Source of the DNA: Neisseria sp. 83E34
Lineage (GTDB): Bacteria; Pseudomonadota; Gammaproteobacteria; Burkholderiales; Neisseriaceae
Direction: 5' to 3'
Length of the DNA stretch: 64,000 bases
Assembly: GCF_001308015.1 (NCBI RefSeq)
Contig: NZ_LGYH01000005.1
Coordinates: 157,951 to 221,950, forward strand
Shown here: piece by piece, positions 36,555 to 46,288 of the stretch
How positions within the stretch are numbered: the first letter of the stretch is position 1
Layout of the letters: every line of letters begins with the position of its first letter
Translations under genes and position numbers: made by a program
The notes under the pieces: generated by a model
The model's input: the letters and a program-made list of their open reading frames with translations, nothing else
Databases searched by the model: none
What the model was told of the DNA's origin: nothing

Positions 36555-37244
36555 TCACCCCAACGCAAAATCCACCGCCGCCAGCGCATGGATTTCTGCG
36601 CTGTCAAACACGGGAATCGGACAATCCTGCCGCTTGAGCAAAAGTCCGATTTCGGTGCAGCCGAATATCACGCCTTGCGCGCCCTGCTCTTTCAGACAAG
36701 CAATAATGTCGAGGTAAGCGCGCTTGGCAGCCGGCTCAAAGCGGTTTAGGCACAGCTCCTCGAAAATGATGCGGTGGATGGCGTGCTGCTGCGTATCTGC
36801 GGGCACCAATGTTTCAATACCGTGTTGTTTCATACGCTCGGTATAAAAACCGTCGCTCATGGTGAAACGTGTGCCGAGCAGGCCGACGGTGTTCAACCCT
36901 TGCGCTTTAACGGCTTCGGCGGTGGCATCCACCACATGCAGCAAAGGGATACCGACTGTGCTTTGTATGGCGTCGGCAATTTTGTGCATGGTATTGGTGG
37001 CCAACACCAACACATCCGCCCCCATACTTTCGAGTTTACGCGCGCTTGCCGCCAAAATTCGGCCGGCGCCCGCCCAATCGCCCGCTTTTTGCAGGCGCAC
37101 AACGGTTTCAAAATCAATGCTGTGCATCACGATGTCGGCGCTGTGGTTGCCGCCCAAACGGGCGTTCATTTCGCGGTTGATGATTTGGTAATACGACACG
37201 GTGCTTTCAGGGCTCATGCCGCCGATGATGCCTATGGTTTTCAT
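36555..37244 (-). CDS. Aspartate/glutamate racemase family protein (YgeA-like)
   Basis: The 229-aa product has the family start MKTIGIIGGMSPESTVSYYQ. It has ATNTMHK (about 82-88) and GCTEIGLLL near 195. Two cysteines are usual in this family; here the first position is Thr (ATNT) and only the second Cys is kept. E. coli YgeA, active on L-substrates, has the same Thr/Cys pair as I recall it. The substrate is therefore probably L-Asp or L-Glu. It has no clear ribosome binding site. Confidence 0.88.
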   Translation of the reverse strand: MKTIGIIGGMSPESTVSYYQIINREMNARLGGNHSADIVMHSIDFETVVRLQKAGDWAGAGRILAASARKLESMGADVLVLATNTMHKIADAIQSTVGIPLLHVVDATAEAVKAQGLNTVGLLGTRFTMSDGFYTERMKQHGIETLVPADTQQHAIHRIIFEELCLNRFEPAAKRAYLDIIACLKEQGAQGVIFGCTEIGLLLKRQDCPIPVFDSAEIHALAAVDFALG

Positions 37245-37398
37245 GATATGCCGCCGGATGGTTTTTCAGACAGGCATTCGTCTCCCATGAAAGCTTGATG
37301 CCTGCCTGAAAAATATAAATCAACTGTAAAGCGGGCTTCCTTACCCGCCGTCTCTTGCAAAAAAGCGGGCAAAAATGCCCGCCCTATTCTGGTTGCTA

Positions 37399-37782
37399 TT
37401 AAGCGATTTCCGCAGCGTATTGCTCGGCAGTCAGCAAGCCGTCCAAATCAGCCGCGTTAGCCGGTTTGATTTTGAAGAACCAGCCTGCGCCGTAAGGCTC
37501 GCTGTTGGCCGTTTCGGGCGCGTCTACCAAATCCTGGTTGATTTCCACCACTTCGCCGGCAATCGGTGCATACACATCGGAAGCGGCTTTCACCGATTCC
37601 ACCACACCGGCCTGCTCTTCGGCAGCCAGGTTCGCACCTACTTCGGGCAGCTCCACAAACACAATGTCGCCCAGCAGCTCTTGCGCATGCTCGGTGATGC
37701 CCACGGTTACGGTGCCGTCTGCTTCCAGACGCAGCCATTCGTGGCTGGATACATATTTCAAATCAGCAGGAATATTGCTCAT
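37399..37782 (-). CDS. gcvH: Glycine cleavage system H protein
   Basis: The 127-aa product is standard length with lipoyl Lys K65 in [12 protein letters not shown], and the family strands [10 protein letters not shown] and [19 protein letters not shown]. It shuttles the aminomethyl group between the P, T and L proteins. gcvT lies about 3.5 kb away (41003); gcvP is not in the window. GGAG precedes the ATG. Confidence 0.97.
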   Translation of the reverse strand: MSNIPADLKYVSSHEWLRLEADGTVTVGITEHAQELLGDIVFVELPEVGANLAAEEQAGVVESVKAASDVYAPIAGEVVEINQDLVDAPETANSEPYGAGWFFKIKPANAADLDGLLTAEQYAAEIA

Positions 37783-37847
37783 GGTTTGTTCTCCGTTGGT
37801 TGAGACGGGCGGAACGGCCGCCGCGATGGTTAAACAGTTTTTTCAGA

Positions 37848-37877
37848 CAGGCATTGTATCAAGATGCCTGTCTGAAA
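37848..37877. repeat. Inverted DUS pair between gcvH and the DJ-1/PfpI gene
   Basis: Two uptake sequences in inverted orientation separated by a few bases. Confidence 0.6.
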
Positions 37878-37883
37878 TAAAAA

Positions 37884-38462
37884 TCAAATCTTAATTTCCG
37901 CACCCAAAAGCTTCACAAACTGTGCCAGCCATGCCGGATGCGCCGGCCATGCGGGCGCGGTAACCAAATGGCCGCTGGTTACGGCATCGGTAACCGCAAT
38001 ATCGGCATAATCGCCGCCTGCCGCGCGCACGTCGGGCGCACAAGCCGGATAAGCCGAACAGCGCCGCCCTTTCAGAATATCCGCCGCCGCCAAAAGCTGC
38101 GCGCCGTGGCACACTGCGGCAATCGGTTTTTCAGCCGCATCAAACTCGCGCACAATCTCAATCACGCGCGGATTGAGCCGCAAATATTCCGGCGCCCGGC
38201 CGCCGGGAATCACCAAACCGGCATAATCGGCGGTGTTTACTTTGTCGAAATCATAATTCAGCGCAAAATTATGGCCGCGCTTTTCGCTATACGTTTGCTC
38301 GCCTTCAAAATCATGCACCGCCGTCGCCACCGTGTCGCCCGCTTTTTTATCGGGGCACACGGCATGAACTTCGTAGCCCAATCCCAGCAAAAACTGAAAC
38401 GGCACCATGGTTTCATAATCTTCGGCATAATCACCCGCCAACAGCAGGATTTTCTTGCTCAT
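37884..38462 (-). CDS. DJ-1/PfpI family protein
   Basis: The product of about 192 aa has [13 protein letters not shown] (catalytic-site Glu region), [10 protein letters not shown] and [10 protein letters not shown] (C118, H119), the nucleophile elbow of the family. Family members are deglycases, chaperones or peptidases; the exact activity is not readable. AAGGAG fixes ATG at 38462; the longer frame to 38543 includes uptake-sequence DNA (FQTGI, CLSE) and is not real. Confidence 0.9.
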   Translation of the reverse strand: MSKKILLLAGDYAEDYETMVPFQFLLGLGYEVHAVCPDKKAGDTVATAVHDFEGEQTYSEKRGHNFALNYDFDKVNTADYAGLVIPGGRAPEYLRLNPRVIEIVREFDAAEKPIAAVCHGAQLLAAADILKGRRCSAYPACAPDVRAAGGDYADIAVTDAVTSGHLVTAPAWPAHPAWLAQFVKLLGAEIKI

Positions 38463-38645
38463 TGTATTCTCCTTGTTATTGTTTGTGTTTTCAGACAGGC
38501 ATATCAGTAAAATGCCTGTCTGAAAAATGTGGCTGTTTACCACTCGTTTTCCAACTCATTGCGGCAGGTTGGATTAGGCAAAACCGTATCCGACACGTTG
38601 TTTCCGCTCGGCTACGGCCCGGCAGCCCAATCTGCCCGAGGAAGT

Positions 38646-40088
38646 TTAAATATTGGTTTCCAGATAAACCATCTGTGTTTGCAGATACTCTTCCAAACCG
38701 TGTTTGCCGTCGGCACCGCCGATACCCGATTTTTTCCAACCGGCATGGAAACCCTGCATGGCCTCGAAGTTTTCACGGTTGATGTAGGTTTCGCCGAATT
38801 GCAGGCGGCGGGTTACATAGAAGGCTTCATTCAGATTGGTGGTGTACACCGAGCTGGTAAGGCCGAATTCGCAATCGTTGGCCAACGAAACGGCTTCGTC
38901 CAGCGTTTCAAAAGTGGCAATCGGCAGCACGGGGCCGAAGGTTTCCTCTTTCATGATGTCCATGCTGTTATCGACATCGGTCAACACCGTCGGCTCGAAG
39001 AAATAACCTTTGCCCTCGGCACGTTTGCCGCCGCATACCAGCGTCGCACCTTGAGAAACGGCGCGCTGCACTTTTTCCGCCACTTCTTTCACCGCGCGCT
39101 CTTCAATCAGCGGCCCCATTTCCAACGCACCTTCAGCCGCCTCGGCAGGATTGCCGAAACGCACGGCTTTCATGGCGGCGGTCATTTTCTCGATAAATTG
39201 ATCTTTAACGCTCTTATGCACATACACGCGTTCGGCGCAGTTGCAGATTTGGCCGGTATTGCCCACGCGCGAAGCCACGATCGACTTCACCGCCAAATCC
39301 AAATCGGCATCTTTCAACACCAGCGCAGGCGCTTTGCCGCCCAATTCCAGCGACACTTTGGTGATGTTTGCCGAAGCCGCTTCCATCACTTGGCGGCCGG
39401 CTTCCACCGAACCGGTAAGGCTCACCATCGCCACTTGCGGATGCGATGCCAACGCATTGCCGATTTCCGCGCCCGGGCCGTTCACCACGTTGAACACGCC
39501 CGCAGGCAGGCCGACGCTGTGCACGATTTCGGCAAAAATATGGCAATTGATCGGCGTAACGCTGCTGGGCTTAACCACAATCGTATTACCCGTAACCAGC
39601 GCAGGCCCCATTTTGCGGGCAATCAGGAAAAACGGGAAATTCCACGGCAAAATACCGCCGATCACGCCCAACGGACGCTTAAACAGGAAAATATTCTCTT
39701 TCGGACGGTCGCTCTGAATAATCTCGCCCTCATAACGGCGCGCCCATTCCGCCTGATAATCCAAATAATCGGCGGTAAACATCACTTCAATACGCGCCAA
39801 ATCTTTAGTTTTGCCGCCTTCGGCCACAATCGTATCCGTCAACTCGTCGGCACGCTCGCGGATGCCCGCCGCGATTTTACGCAGATACGCACCGCGCTCC
39901 ACCGCCGGCACACGCTCCCACGCAGGCTGCGCCGCATACGCCGCCGCCACCGCTTTTTCCACATCGGCACGGCTGCCCTTCGGCTCCTGCGCAATCACCG
40001 CCTCGGTAGCCGGGTTCAACACATCGCGGTAGCTGCCTGCAAAATCAGACACAAACGCACCGTTGATATACATCGCTAATTGTTTCAT
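38646..40088 (-). CDS. aldA: Aldehyde dehydrogenase, AldA type (glycolaldehyde/lactaldehyde)
   Basis: The 480-aa product has the ALDH motifs GGILPWNFPFFL (144-155), LTGSVEAG (224-231), LELGGKAP (247-254; catalytic E248) and TGQICNCAERV (catalytic C282). It starts with MKQLAMYINGAFV, typical for AldA. It oxidises aldehydes to acids with NAD+. AAGGAG precedes the ATG. A 516-aa antisense frame (38529-40079) is a codon-bias shadow. Confidence 0.93.
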   Translation of the reverse strand: MKQLAMYINGAFVSDFAGSYRDVLNPATEAVIAQEPKGSRADVEKAVAAAYAAQPAWERVPAVERGAYLRKIAAGIRERADELTDTIVAEGGKTKDLARIEVMFTADYLDYQAEWARRYEGEIIQSDRPKENIFLFKRPLGVIGGILPWNFPFFLIARKMGPALVTGNTIVVKPSSVTPINCHIFAEIVHSVGLPAGVFNVVNGPGAEIGNALASHPQVAMVSLTGSVEAGRQVMEAASANITKVSLELGGKAPALVLKDADLDLAVKSIVASRVGNTGQICNCAERVYVHKSVKDQFIEKMTAAMKAVRFGNPAEAAEGALEMGPLIEERAVKEVAEKVQRAVSQGATLVCGGKRAEGKGYFFEPTVLTDVDNSMDIMKEETFGPVLPIATFETLDEAVSLANDCEFGLTSSVYTTNLNEAFYVTRRLQFGETYINRENFEAMQGFHAGWKKSGIGGADGKHGLEEYLQTQMVYLETNI

Positions 40089-40191
40089 GCTGTTACTCCT
40101 TTTTCCTTTGTAGTGTCGGATAAATTTTACGGGTATGTGTGGTTTGGGTGTAAAGCGGAAACGGCTCTTTTTCTTGTAAATCTTTTTCTTA

Positions 40192-40568
40192 TAAAGTGAT
40201 TCAAGCTGTTTTCAGACGGCATCGTAGAAACAGATGGATATAGGTTTCGTTAAGAGGCCGTCTGAAAGTTTAGTGTTGGTAAAACAATTCTTGCTTGCCT
40301 CGCGTAGGGTGTGCGGCTCAAGCCGCGCACGCGTTCTCAACCATTCCCAACCAACGCGTGCGTGCCGGTAGCACGCACCCTACTCGCTGTATGGCCAACC
40401 AATCAGTAACAGCAAACACAGGGAACCAAACAACTTGCAAGCTACGCTGCCCAAATGTAGGTCGGATTCTTGAATCCGACAAAATAGGGAAATTCCCTGT
40501 TCAAGAAAAATAATTCAGACAGCCTTGAAGGATTTGTCGGATACAAGTATCCGACCTACACTTGCTTG
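40192..40568. repeat. Composite repeat, copy 1
   Basis: A 377-bp unit holding, in order, ATGCCGTCTGAA and AGGCCGTCTGAA uptake sequences, the hairpin GTGTGCGGCTCAAGCCGCGCAC, a GCACGCACCCTAC element and a pair of hairpins around GTCGGATTCTTGAATCCGAC and GTCGGATACAAGTATCCGAC. The uptake sequences are of the AT/AG-DUS dialects, unlike the rest of the window. Confidence 0.85.
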
Positions 40569-40942
40569 TAAAGTGATTCAAGCTATTTTCAGACGGCATC
40601 GTAGAAACAGATGGATATAGGTTTCGTTAAGAGGCCGTCTGAAAGTTTAGTGTTGGTAAAACAATTCTTGCTTGCCTCGCGTAGGGTGTGCGGCTCAAGC
40701 CGCGCACGCGTTCTCAACCATTCCCAACCAACGCGTGTGTGCCGGTGGCACGCACCCTACTCGCTGTATGGCCAACCAATCAGAACAGCAAACACAGGGA
40801 ACCAAACAACTTGCAAGCTACGCTGCTCAAATGTAGGTCGGATTCTTGAATCCGACAAAATAGAGAAATGCCCTATTCAAGAAAAATAATTCAGACAGCC
40901 TTGAAGGATTTGTCGGATACAAGTATCCGACCTACGCTTGCT
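40569..40942. repeat. Composite repeat, copy 2
   Basis: The second copy of the 377-bp unit in direct tandem, differing by scattered substitutions and a few-base length change. The two copies meet with no spacer. Confidence 0.85.
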
Positions 40943-40954
40943 GAACCACTTTTC

Positions 40955-40993
40955 TTTTCAGACGGCCTCTTCATACTCAAGGCCGTCTGAAAA
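40955..40993 (-). terminator. AG-DUS-pair terminator after gcvT
   Basis: TTTTCAGACGGCCT and AGGCCGTCTGAAAA around 11 bases, 9 bp past the gcvT stop. It uses the GCCGTCTGAA core, in contrast with every other terminator pair in the window. Confidence 0.8.
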
Positions 40994-41002
40994 CTCCAAA
41001 CC

Positions 41003-42103
41003 TCAATCAAACTGCTTCTGCCCATTCCGTACAAACGGCAGTTTCAACACGCGCACGTCCACTTCTTTGCCGCGAATCACCACTTTGGCGGCGTCGCCTT
41101 CAAACGTTTTGGGCACGCGGGCAATGGCGATGGATTGTTTCAGGCTGGGGGAAAACACGCCGCTGGTGGTGATGCCTTTGCCTTGTTCGGTAACGACTTC
41201 CATGCCTTCGCGCAATACGCCGCCTTTGGCCAACAGCAGTCCGACTTGTTTCACGTCCACGCCTTTTTCTTTGAGGGCGACGAGGGCGGTTTTGCCGATG
41301 AAGTCGCGGTTTTCGTCTTTCAAGTCCACCGTCCAGCCCATGCCGGCTTGCAGGGGGCTGGTTTCGTCGTTCATATCGTGGCCGTAGAGGTTCATGCCGG
41401 CTTCCATGCGCAGGGTGTCGCGTGCGCCGAGGCCGCAGGGTTGTACGCCGGCTTCGCGCAGCGCGGTAAAGAAGGCGGTGGCTTCGGTACCGGGCAGGAT
41501 TACTTCTACACCGTCTTCGCCGGTGTAGCCGGTGCGGGCGACAAACCAGTCGTTGCCCAAATCTGCGCCTTGGAAGGGCTTGAGCGCGTTGACGGTTTCG
41601 GCCCATTCGGGTTTGACGGCGAGCAATTTTTCAATGGCTTTGGGGCCTTGTACGGCGAGCATGGCGAGGTCGTAGCGGGGGGTGATTTCGATGCCGAAGG
41701 CTTCGCCGACTTTGGCAAATTGTGCCAAGTCTTTTTCGCGGGTGGCGGCGTTGGATACGATGCGGTATTGGGTTTCGGCTTCGTTGGTGCGGTAAACGAT
41801 GAGGTCGTCCATCACGCCGCCGTTGTCGTTGAGCATGGCGGAATAGAGGGCTTTGCCGACGAATGAAAGTTTGGCTACGTCGTTGGCGAGCAGTTTTTGC
41901 AGCCATTGCTTGGCTTGGCTGCCTTTGATGTCGGAAACGAGCATGTGGGATACGTCGAACATGCCTGCGTCGGTGCGCACGGCTTCGTGTTCTTGGATTT
42001 GCGAGCCGTAGTTGACGGGCAGCTCCCAGCCGGCAAAATCGACGAGTTTGCCGCCTGCTTCTTTATGGGCTTGGTTGAACGGGGTGGTTTTGAGGGTAGT
42101 CAT
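41003..42103 (-). CDS. gcvT: Aminomethyltransferase (glycine cleavage T protein)
   Basis: The 366-aa product has the GcvT blocks [39 protein letters not shown] and [19 protein letters not shown]. It moves the aminomethyl carbon to tetrahydrofolate. A tandem glycine riboswitch lies upstream, so it is probably induced by glycine. The terminator and the flanking repeats use another DUS dialect, so the gene was probably imported. ATG at 42103 follows GGAG at a rather long distance. Confidence 0.97.
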   Translation of the reverse strand: MTTLKTTPFNQAHKEAGGKLVDFAGWELPVNYGSQIQEHEAVRTDAGMFDVSHMLVSDIKGSQAKQWLQKLLANDVAKLSFVGKALYSAMLNDNGGVMDDLIVYRTNEAETQYRIVSNAATREKDLAQFAKVGEAFGIEITPRYDLAMLAVQGPKAIEKLLAVKPEWAETVNALKPFQGADLGNDWFVARTGYTGEDGVEVILPGTEATAFFTALREAGVQPCGLGARDTLRMEAGMNLYGHDMNDETSPLQAGMGWTVDLKDENRDFIGKTALVALKEKGVDVKQVGLLLAKGGVLREGMEVVTEQGKGITTSGVFSPSLKQSIAIARVPKTFEGDAAKVVIRGKEVDVRVLKLPFVRNGQKQFD

Positions 42104-42171
42104 GTTTCAGGTTCTCCGAATAGGGGGAAATGGCCGCAACACATCTATGCGGTTGCTTTTCACGCGCCCCT

Positions 42172-42352
42172 ATCTGTCCTTTAACCTGAGATTTTCGGCC
42201 GGTTTGAAGCATTCAAACGCCTTTTCCCCTTCGGTGGGCGCTGCTGCGCCGCTCTCCAGATGTTTGTGATAAATGCAGTCCTTTTGCCTGAGCGATTTAA
42301 GGGTGTCTGCGCCTTCGGCGGTTACTGTGTAATCTGATGTAACGCTCTCCTG
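42172..42352 (-). ncRNA. Tandem glycine riboswitch upstream of gcvT
   Basis: Reading the minus strand, two aptamers follow each other: the first has GGAGAGCG, CGCCGAAGGCGCA and CAGGCAAAAGGAC; the second has GGAGAGCGGCGC, CACCGAAGGGG and CAGGTTAAAGGACAG. These are the conserved GGAGAG, CCGAAGG and AAAGGAC blocks of glycine riboswitches, which bind glycine cooperatively and usually switch on gcv genes. About 70 bp separate it from the gcvT ATG, leaving room for an expression platform. The 77-aa frame here is a shadow. Confidence 0.93.
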
Positions 42353-42589
42353 CACGGGGGTGATTATGGCTAAAATCACCCTCAGCGGCAAGATTTTCAT
42401 CAAGAAAAATCATGCCTGATCTGCATATGATTGATGCTGACAGTTTGTGTCTTAATCTGTCCGACCAAAAAAACATATAATTTTAAAAAAAAATAATTTT
42501 TTAAACTATTGTGCGTTAAATAAAATTATCATATATTTGGATTCCCGCACTCTACATTGTCTACATTAAAAGAAAAAAAGGATGAAACC

Positions 42590-43075
42590 ATGCCACAAAC
42601 CGTAACCCTAGATAAAACCGATCTGAAAATCCTGCAAGTTTTGCAGGAAAACGGCCGCTTAACCAACGTGGAGCTTTCAGAGCGCGTTGCACTCTCCCCC
42701 TCACCCTGCTTGCGCCGCTTAAAACAGCTTGAAGACGCAGGCATTATCCGCCAATATGCCGCGCTGCTTTCCCCCGTGGCGGTTCAACTCGGTTTGCAGG
42801 CTTTTATCAGGGTTTCTATCAATAAAGCCAGCGAAGCGCGCGATGATTTCGCTGCTTCGGTGCAAAGCTGGCCCGAAGTATTAAGCTGCTTTGCGCTCAC
42901 CGGTGAAACAGATTATCTGCTGCACGCTTTTTTCACGGACATGAACGCTTTCTCACATTTCGTGCTCGACACCCTGCTCTCCCACCCCGGCGTGCAAGAC
43001 GCCCAATCCAGCTTTGTGTTGAAAGAAATCAAAAAAACCACAGCCCTGCCGCTGGGGCATTTGCAAAAGGATTAA
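42590..43075 (+). CDS. lrp: Lrp/AsnC family regulator
   Basis: The product of about 161 aa has an N-terminal helix-turn-helix (LDKTDLKILQVLQENGRLTNVELSERVALSPSPCLRRLKQLEDAGII) and a C-terminal RAM ligand domain. Neisserial Lrp senses amino acids such as leucine and methionine. AAAGGA fixes ATG at 42590; the upstream TTG start is unlikely. It is divergent from gcvT and its riboswitch, so a role in amino-acid and one-carbon control is plausible but unproven. Confidence 0.92.
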   Translation: MPQTVTLDKTDLKILQVLQENGRLTNVELSERVALSPSPCLRRLKQLEDAGIIRQYAALLSPVAVQLGLQAFIRVSINKASEARDDFAASVQSWPEVLSCFALTGETDYLLHAFFTDMNAFSHFVLDTLLSHPGVQDAQSSFVLKEIKKTTALPLGHLQKD

Positions 43076-43092
43076 CGCCTGTCTGAAAAAGC

Positions 43093-43125
43093 AATGCCTG
43101 TCTGAAAGTTTTTCAGACAGGCATT
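43093..43125 (+). terminator. DUS-pair terminator after lrp
   Basis: Inverted uptake sequences around GTT, 17 bp past the lrp stop. Confidence 0.75.
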
Positions 43126-43145
43126 AAATTTAAAAAACACACCTC

Positions 43146-43220
43146 GTCATATTCGGACTTGCCCCAAGTATCTTAAATGCCAATCGCTTTCGGATATGCC
43201 CGGGCAAGGCTGAGTATGAC
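43146..43220. repeat. Degraded copy of the long hairpin repeat
   Basis: Resembles 34276-34351 with many substitutions; the terminal GTCATA and TATGAC ends are kept. Confidence 0.6.
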
Positions 43221-43252
43221 AGATGTACTTTAATGAAACTGGTTCAATACAG

Positions 43253-43286
43253 AAATGCCTGTCTGAAAAGTTTCAGACAGGCATTT
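43253..43286 (-). terminator. DUS-pair terminator after pntB
   Basis: Perfect inverted uptake sequences with a two-base loop, 18 bp past the pntB stop, with TTTTG on the far side. Confidence 0.75.
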
Positions 43287-43304
43287 TGTTTGCTCGAAGC
43301 GGCT

Positions 43305-44687
43305 TTATTTCTTCAATTCCGCCAGAATCTCATCCACAGTCGCTTTCGCGTCGCCGAAGCACATCACGCTGTTTTCATTGAAGAACAGCGGATTTTGTAC
43401 GCCTGCGTAGCCTGTGTTCATCGAGCGTTTGAACACCACCACCTCTTTGGCCTTCCACACTTCCAATACCGGCATGCCAGCAATCGGGCTGTTCGGGTCG
43501 GTTTGGGCGGCGGGGTTCACGGTGTCGTTCGCGCCGATGACCAGCACCACGTCGGTTTCGGGGAAATCGTCGTTGATTTCGTCCATTTCCAACACGATGT
43601 CGTAAGGCACTTTGGCTTCGGCCAGCAATACGTTCATGTGTCCGGGCAGACGGCCTGCTACGGGGTGGATACCGAAGCGCACTTCCACGCCTTGTTTGCG
43701 CAACAATTCGGTGATTTCAGCAACGGGGTATTGCGCTTGGGCAACGGCCATACCGTATCCGGGCGTGATGATCACTGAATTTGCGCCTCTGAGCATTTCG
43801 GCTACTTCGGCGGGTTTCACTTCGCGGTATTCGCCAATTTCACCTTCTGCTGCTGCGGAAGAGCCGTCGGTGCCGAAGCCGCCTGCAATTACGGAAATAA
43901 ACGAGCGGTTCATGGCTTTACACATAATATAAGACAGAATCGCACCGCTTGAGCCGACCAGCGCACCGGTAACAATCAGCAAATCGTTGGAAAGCATAAA
44001 GCCCGCCGCCGCCGCTGCCCAGCCTGAATACGAGTTCAGCATGGAAACCACCACCGGCATGTCTGCACCGCCGATAGAAGCCACCAAGTGCCAACCGAAA
44101 GCCAATGCGATGGCGGTCATCACAATCAGAGCCAACCAGCTGCCGTCAGCCGATACAAACACCAGCATCAGGATAAACGACACCACCAAAGCGGCCAGAT
44201 TCAGCTTGTGTTTGTGCGGCAGTTGCAACGGCGCGCTGCTGAGTTTGCCGTTCAGTTTGCCGAATGCCACAATCGAGCCGGTAAAGGTTACGGCACCAAT
44301 GAAAATGCCGAGGAACACTTCAACCAAATGAATGGTGTGCATATCGGAGGATACATTGCCCGATTCGATAAAGCTGTTAAAGCCCACCAACACGGCCGCC
44401 AAACCCACAAAGCTGTGCAGCAAGGCAATCAGCTCGGGCATTTCGGTCATTTCCACTTTTTGGGCTTTGTAAACACCGATAGCCGCACCGATGACCATAG
44501 CAATGATGATCCAGCCCAAGCCTGCGGTTTGTTCGCTGAACACGGTGGCAATCAGGGCGATAATCATACCGGCGATGCCGTAATAGCAGCCGTTTTTGGC
44601 GGTTTCCTGTTTCGACAGGCCGGCCAATGAAAGAATAAATAAGATTGCGGCGACGATATATGCCGCGGTAACTAATCCTAATGACAT
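43305..44687 (-). CDS. pntB: NAD(P) transhydrogenase subunit beta
   Basis: The 460-aa product has eight to nine membrane helices up to about residue 260, then the NADP(H)-binding domain III with [35 protein letters not shown] and [14 protein letters not shown]. It couples proton entry to making NADPH from NADH. AAGGAGG precedes the ATG. It is downstream of pntA with a 10-bp gap. Confidence 0.97.
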   Translation of the reverse strand: MSLGLVTAAYIVAAILFILSLAGLSKQETAKNGCYYGIAGMIIALIATVFSEQTAGLGWIIIAMVIGAAIGVYKAQKVEMTEMPELIALLHSFVGLAAVLVGFNSFIESGNVSSDMHTIHLVEVFLGIFIGAVTFTGSIVAFGKLNGKLSSAPLQLPHKHKLNLAALVVSFILMLVFVSADGSWLALIVMTAIALAFGWHLVASIGGADMPVVVSMLNSYSGWAAAAAGFMLSNDLLIVTGALVGSSGAILSYIMCKAMNRSFISVIAGGFGTDGSSAAAEGEIGEYREVKPAEVAEMLRGANSVIITPGYGMAVAQAQYPVAEITELLRKQGVEVRFGIHPVAGRLPGHMNVLLAEAKVPYDIVLEMDEINDDFPETDVVLVIGANDTVNPAAQTDPNSPIAGMPVLEVWKAKEVVVFKRSMNTGYAGVQNPLFFNENSVMCFGDAKATVDEILAELKK

Positions 44688-44697
44688 TCTCGCCTCC

Positions 44698-46233
44698 TTA
44701 ACCTTTACGGAACATATTCAACATACGGCGGGTAACGTAGAAGCCGCCGAAGATATTGATGCTGGCAATCAGCACGGCAATAAAGGCGAGGGACGACACC
44801 ACGCCGTTACCCTGCCCGATTTGCAGCAACGCGCCCACCACGATAATGCCGGAAATGGCATTGGTTACCGACATCAGCGGTGTGTGCAGCGAATGGCTCA
44901 CGTTCCACACGACGTAATAACCGATTACGCAAGCCAGCACGAATACGATAAAGTGGTTTAAGAACTCGGCAGGCGCAACGGCACCCATCCACAATACCAA
45001 CACTGCACCGATTACGGCCGGAGCCAGTTTTTTCCATGTCGGAACGGGTTTCGGCTCGGGTTTTGCCACAGGAGCGGCTTGCGATTGCTGTTGCGGCGCG
45101 GCGGAAACCTGAATGGCGGGCGGCGGGAAAGTGATTTCGCCCTCTCGGGTAACGGTCATGTTTCGGATAATCACGTCTTCAAAATCCAGCGCGATTTCGC
45201 CGTCTTTATTCGGGCTTAACAGCTTGCTCAAGTTCACAAGGTTGGTGGCGTAAAGCTGTGAAGATTGGCCTGCCAAACGGTTGGCCATATCGGTATAGCC
45301 GATGATTTTCACACCGTTATCGGTAACGAACAGCTCGCCCGGTTTGGTCAGCTCGCAGTTGCCGCCGGTGGCCGCCGCCAAATCGACAATCACCGAACCC
45401 GGCTTCATGCTTTCTACCATTTCTTTGGTAATCAGCTTCGGCGCAGGTTTGCCCGGAATGGCCGCAGTCGTGATGATGATGTCCACTTGTTGGGCTTGCT
45501 CGGCAAACAGTTTCATTTCCGCCGCGATAAACTCTTCGCTCATCACTTTGGCATAACCGTCGCCGCTGCCGCCGGACTCTTGCGGGAAGTCGAGCTTCAG
45601 GAATTGGCCGCCCATTGATTCGATTTGTTCGGCCACTTCCAAACGGGTATCGAATGCTTTAACTATTGCGCCTAACGAGTTTGCCGTACCAATCGCCGCC
45701 AAACCCGCTACGCCTGCACCAATCACCAGCACTTGCGCTGGCGGCACTTTGCCCGCAGCGGTAATCTGGCCGGTAAAGAAACGTCCGAACGCATTCGCTG
45801 CTTCAATCACAGCGCGGTAGCCGCTGATGTTCGCCATAGACGACAACGCATCCAACGCCTGTGCGCGAGAAATACGCGGCACCATATCCATCGCCAGCAC
45901 GTTCACTTTTTGATCAGTGAGTTTTTGCACCAGTTCGGGATTTTGTGCGGGCCATAAAAAGCTTACCAATGTTTGGCCTGCACTCAAATATTCAATTTCA
46001 GTTTCAGATGGCGCGTTCACTTTATAGATCAACGGGCAAGACCACACTTCGGCTGTGTCAGCTACCGTTGCTCCGGCAGCCTCATATGCCGCATCGTCCA
46101 AACTGGCTGCCAAACCCGCGCCTTTTTCCACTACCACTTCAAAACCCAACTTTTGTAGCTGAGTTACAGTTGAAGGGGTACCGGCAACGCGTGTTTCCAG
46201 CGCCAATGTCTCCTTCGGAATGCCGATTCTCAT
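44698..46233 (-). CDS. pntA: NAD(P) transhydrogenase subunit alpha
   Basis: The 511-aa product has domain I for NAD(H) ([18 protein letters not shown], about 175-192, and [14 protein letters not shown]) and C-terminal membrane helices from about 405, so alpha-1 and alpha-2 are fused. With PntB it forms the proton-translocating enzyme. AAAGGA precedes the ATG. A near-perfect HexR-type palindrome lies 56-72 bp upstream of the start. Confidence 0.97.
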   Translation of the reverse strand: MRIGIPKETLALETRVAGTPSTVTQLQKLGFEVVVEKGAGLAASLDDAAYEAAGATVADTAEVWSCPLIYKVNAPSETEIEYLSAGQTLVSFLWPAQNPELVQKLTDQKVNVLAMDMVPRISRAQALDALSSMANISGYRAVIEAANAFGRFFTGQITAAGKVPPAQVLVIGAGVAGLAAIGTANSLGAIVKAFDTRLEVAEQIESMGGQFLKLDFPQESGGSGDGYAKVMSEEFIAAEMKLFAEQAQQVDIIITTAAIPGKPAPKLITKEMVESMKPGSVIVDLAAATGGNCELTKPGELFVTDNGVKIIGYTDMANRLAGQSSQLYATNLVNLSKLLSPNKDGEIALDFEDVIIRNMTVTREGEITFPPPAIQVSAAPQQQSQAAPVAKPEPKPVPTWKKLAPAVIGAVLVLWMGAVAPAEFLNHFIVFVLACVIGYYVVWNVSHSLHTPLMSVTNAISGIIVVGALLQIGQGNGVVSSLAFIAVLIASINIFGGFYVTRRMLNMFRKG

Positions 46234-46288
46234 AATTAAATCCTTTAATAGATTAAAAAATTAAACAAGCTAAAACCAAGAATCTAAT

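Larger units (their letters stand above)
40089..41002. other. Non-coding block between aldA and gcvT with tandem composite repeat
   Basis: About 900 bp without a gene. It holds the two 377-bp repeats and an AG-DUS pair. The weak frames here (72 and 92 aa) are near-identical copies of repeat sequence, not genes. Confidence 0.8.

Noticed and set aside
38529..40079. 516-aa plus-strand frame
   Set aside because: Antisense to aldA; composition is that of a codon-bias shadow.
40295..40889. 72- and 92-aa frames in the repeat block
   Set aside because: Near-identical products of the tandem repeat, made of hairpin DNA.
42170..42403. 77-aa minus-strand frame
   Set aside because: It lies wholly on the tandem glycine riboswitch and has no protein features.
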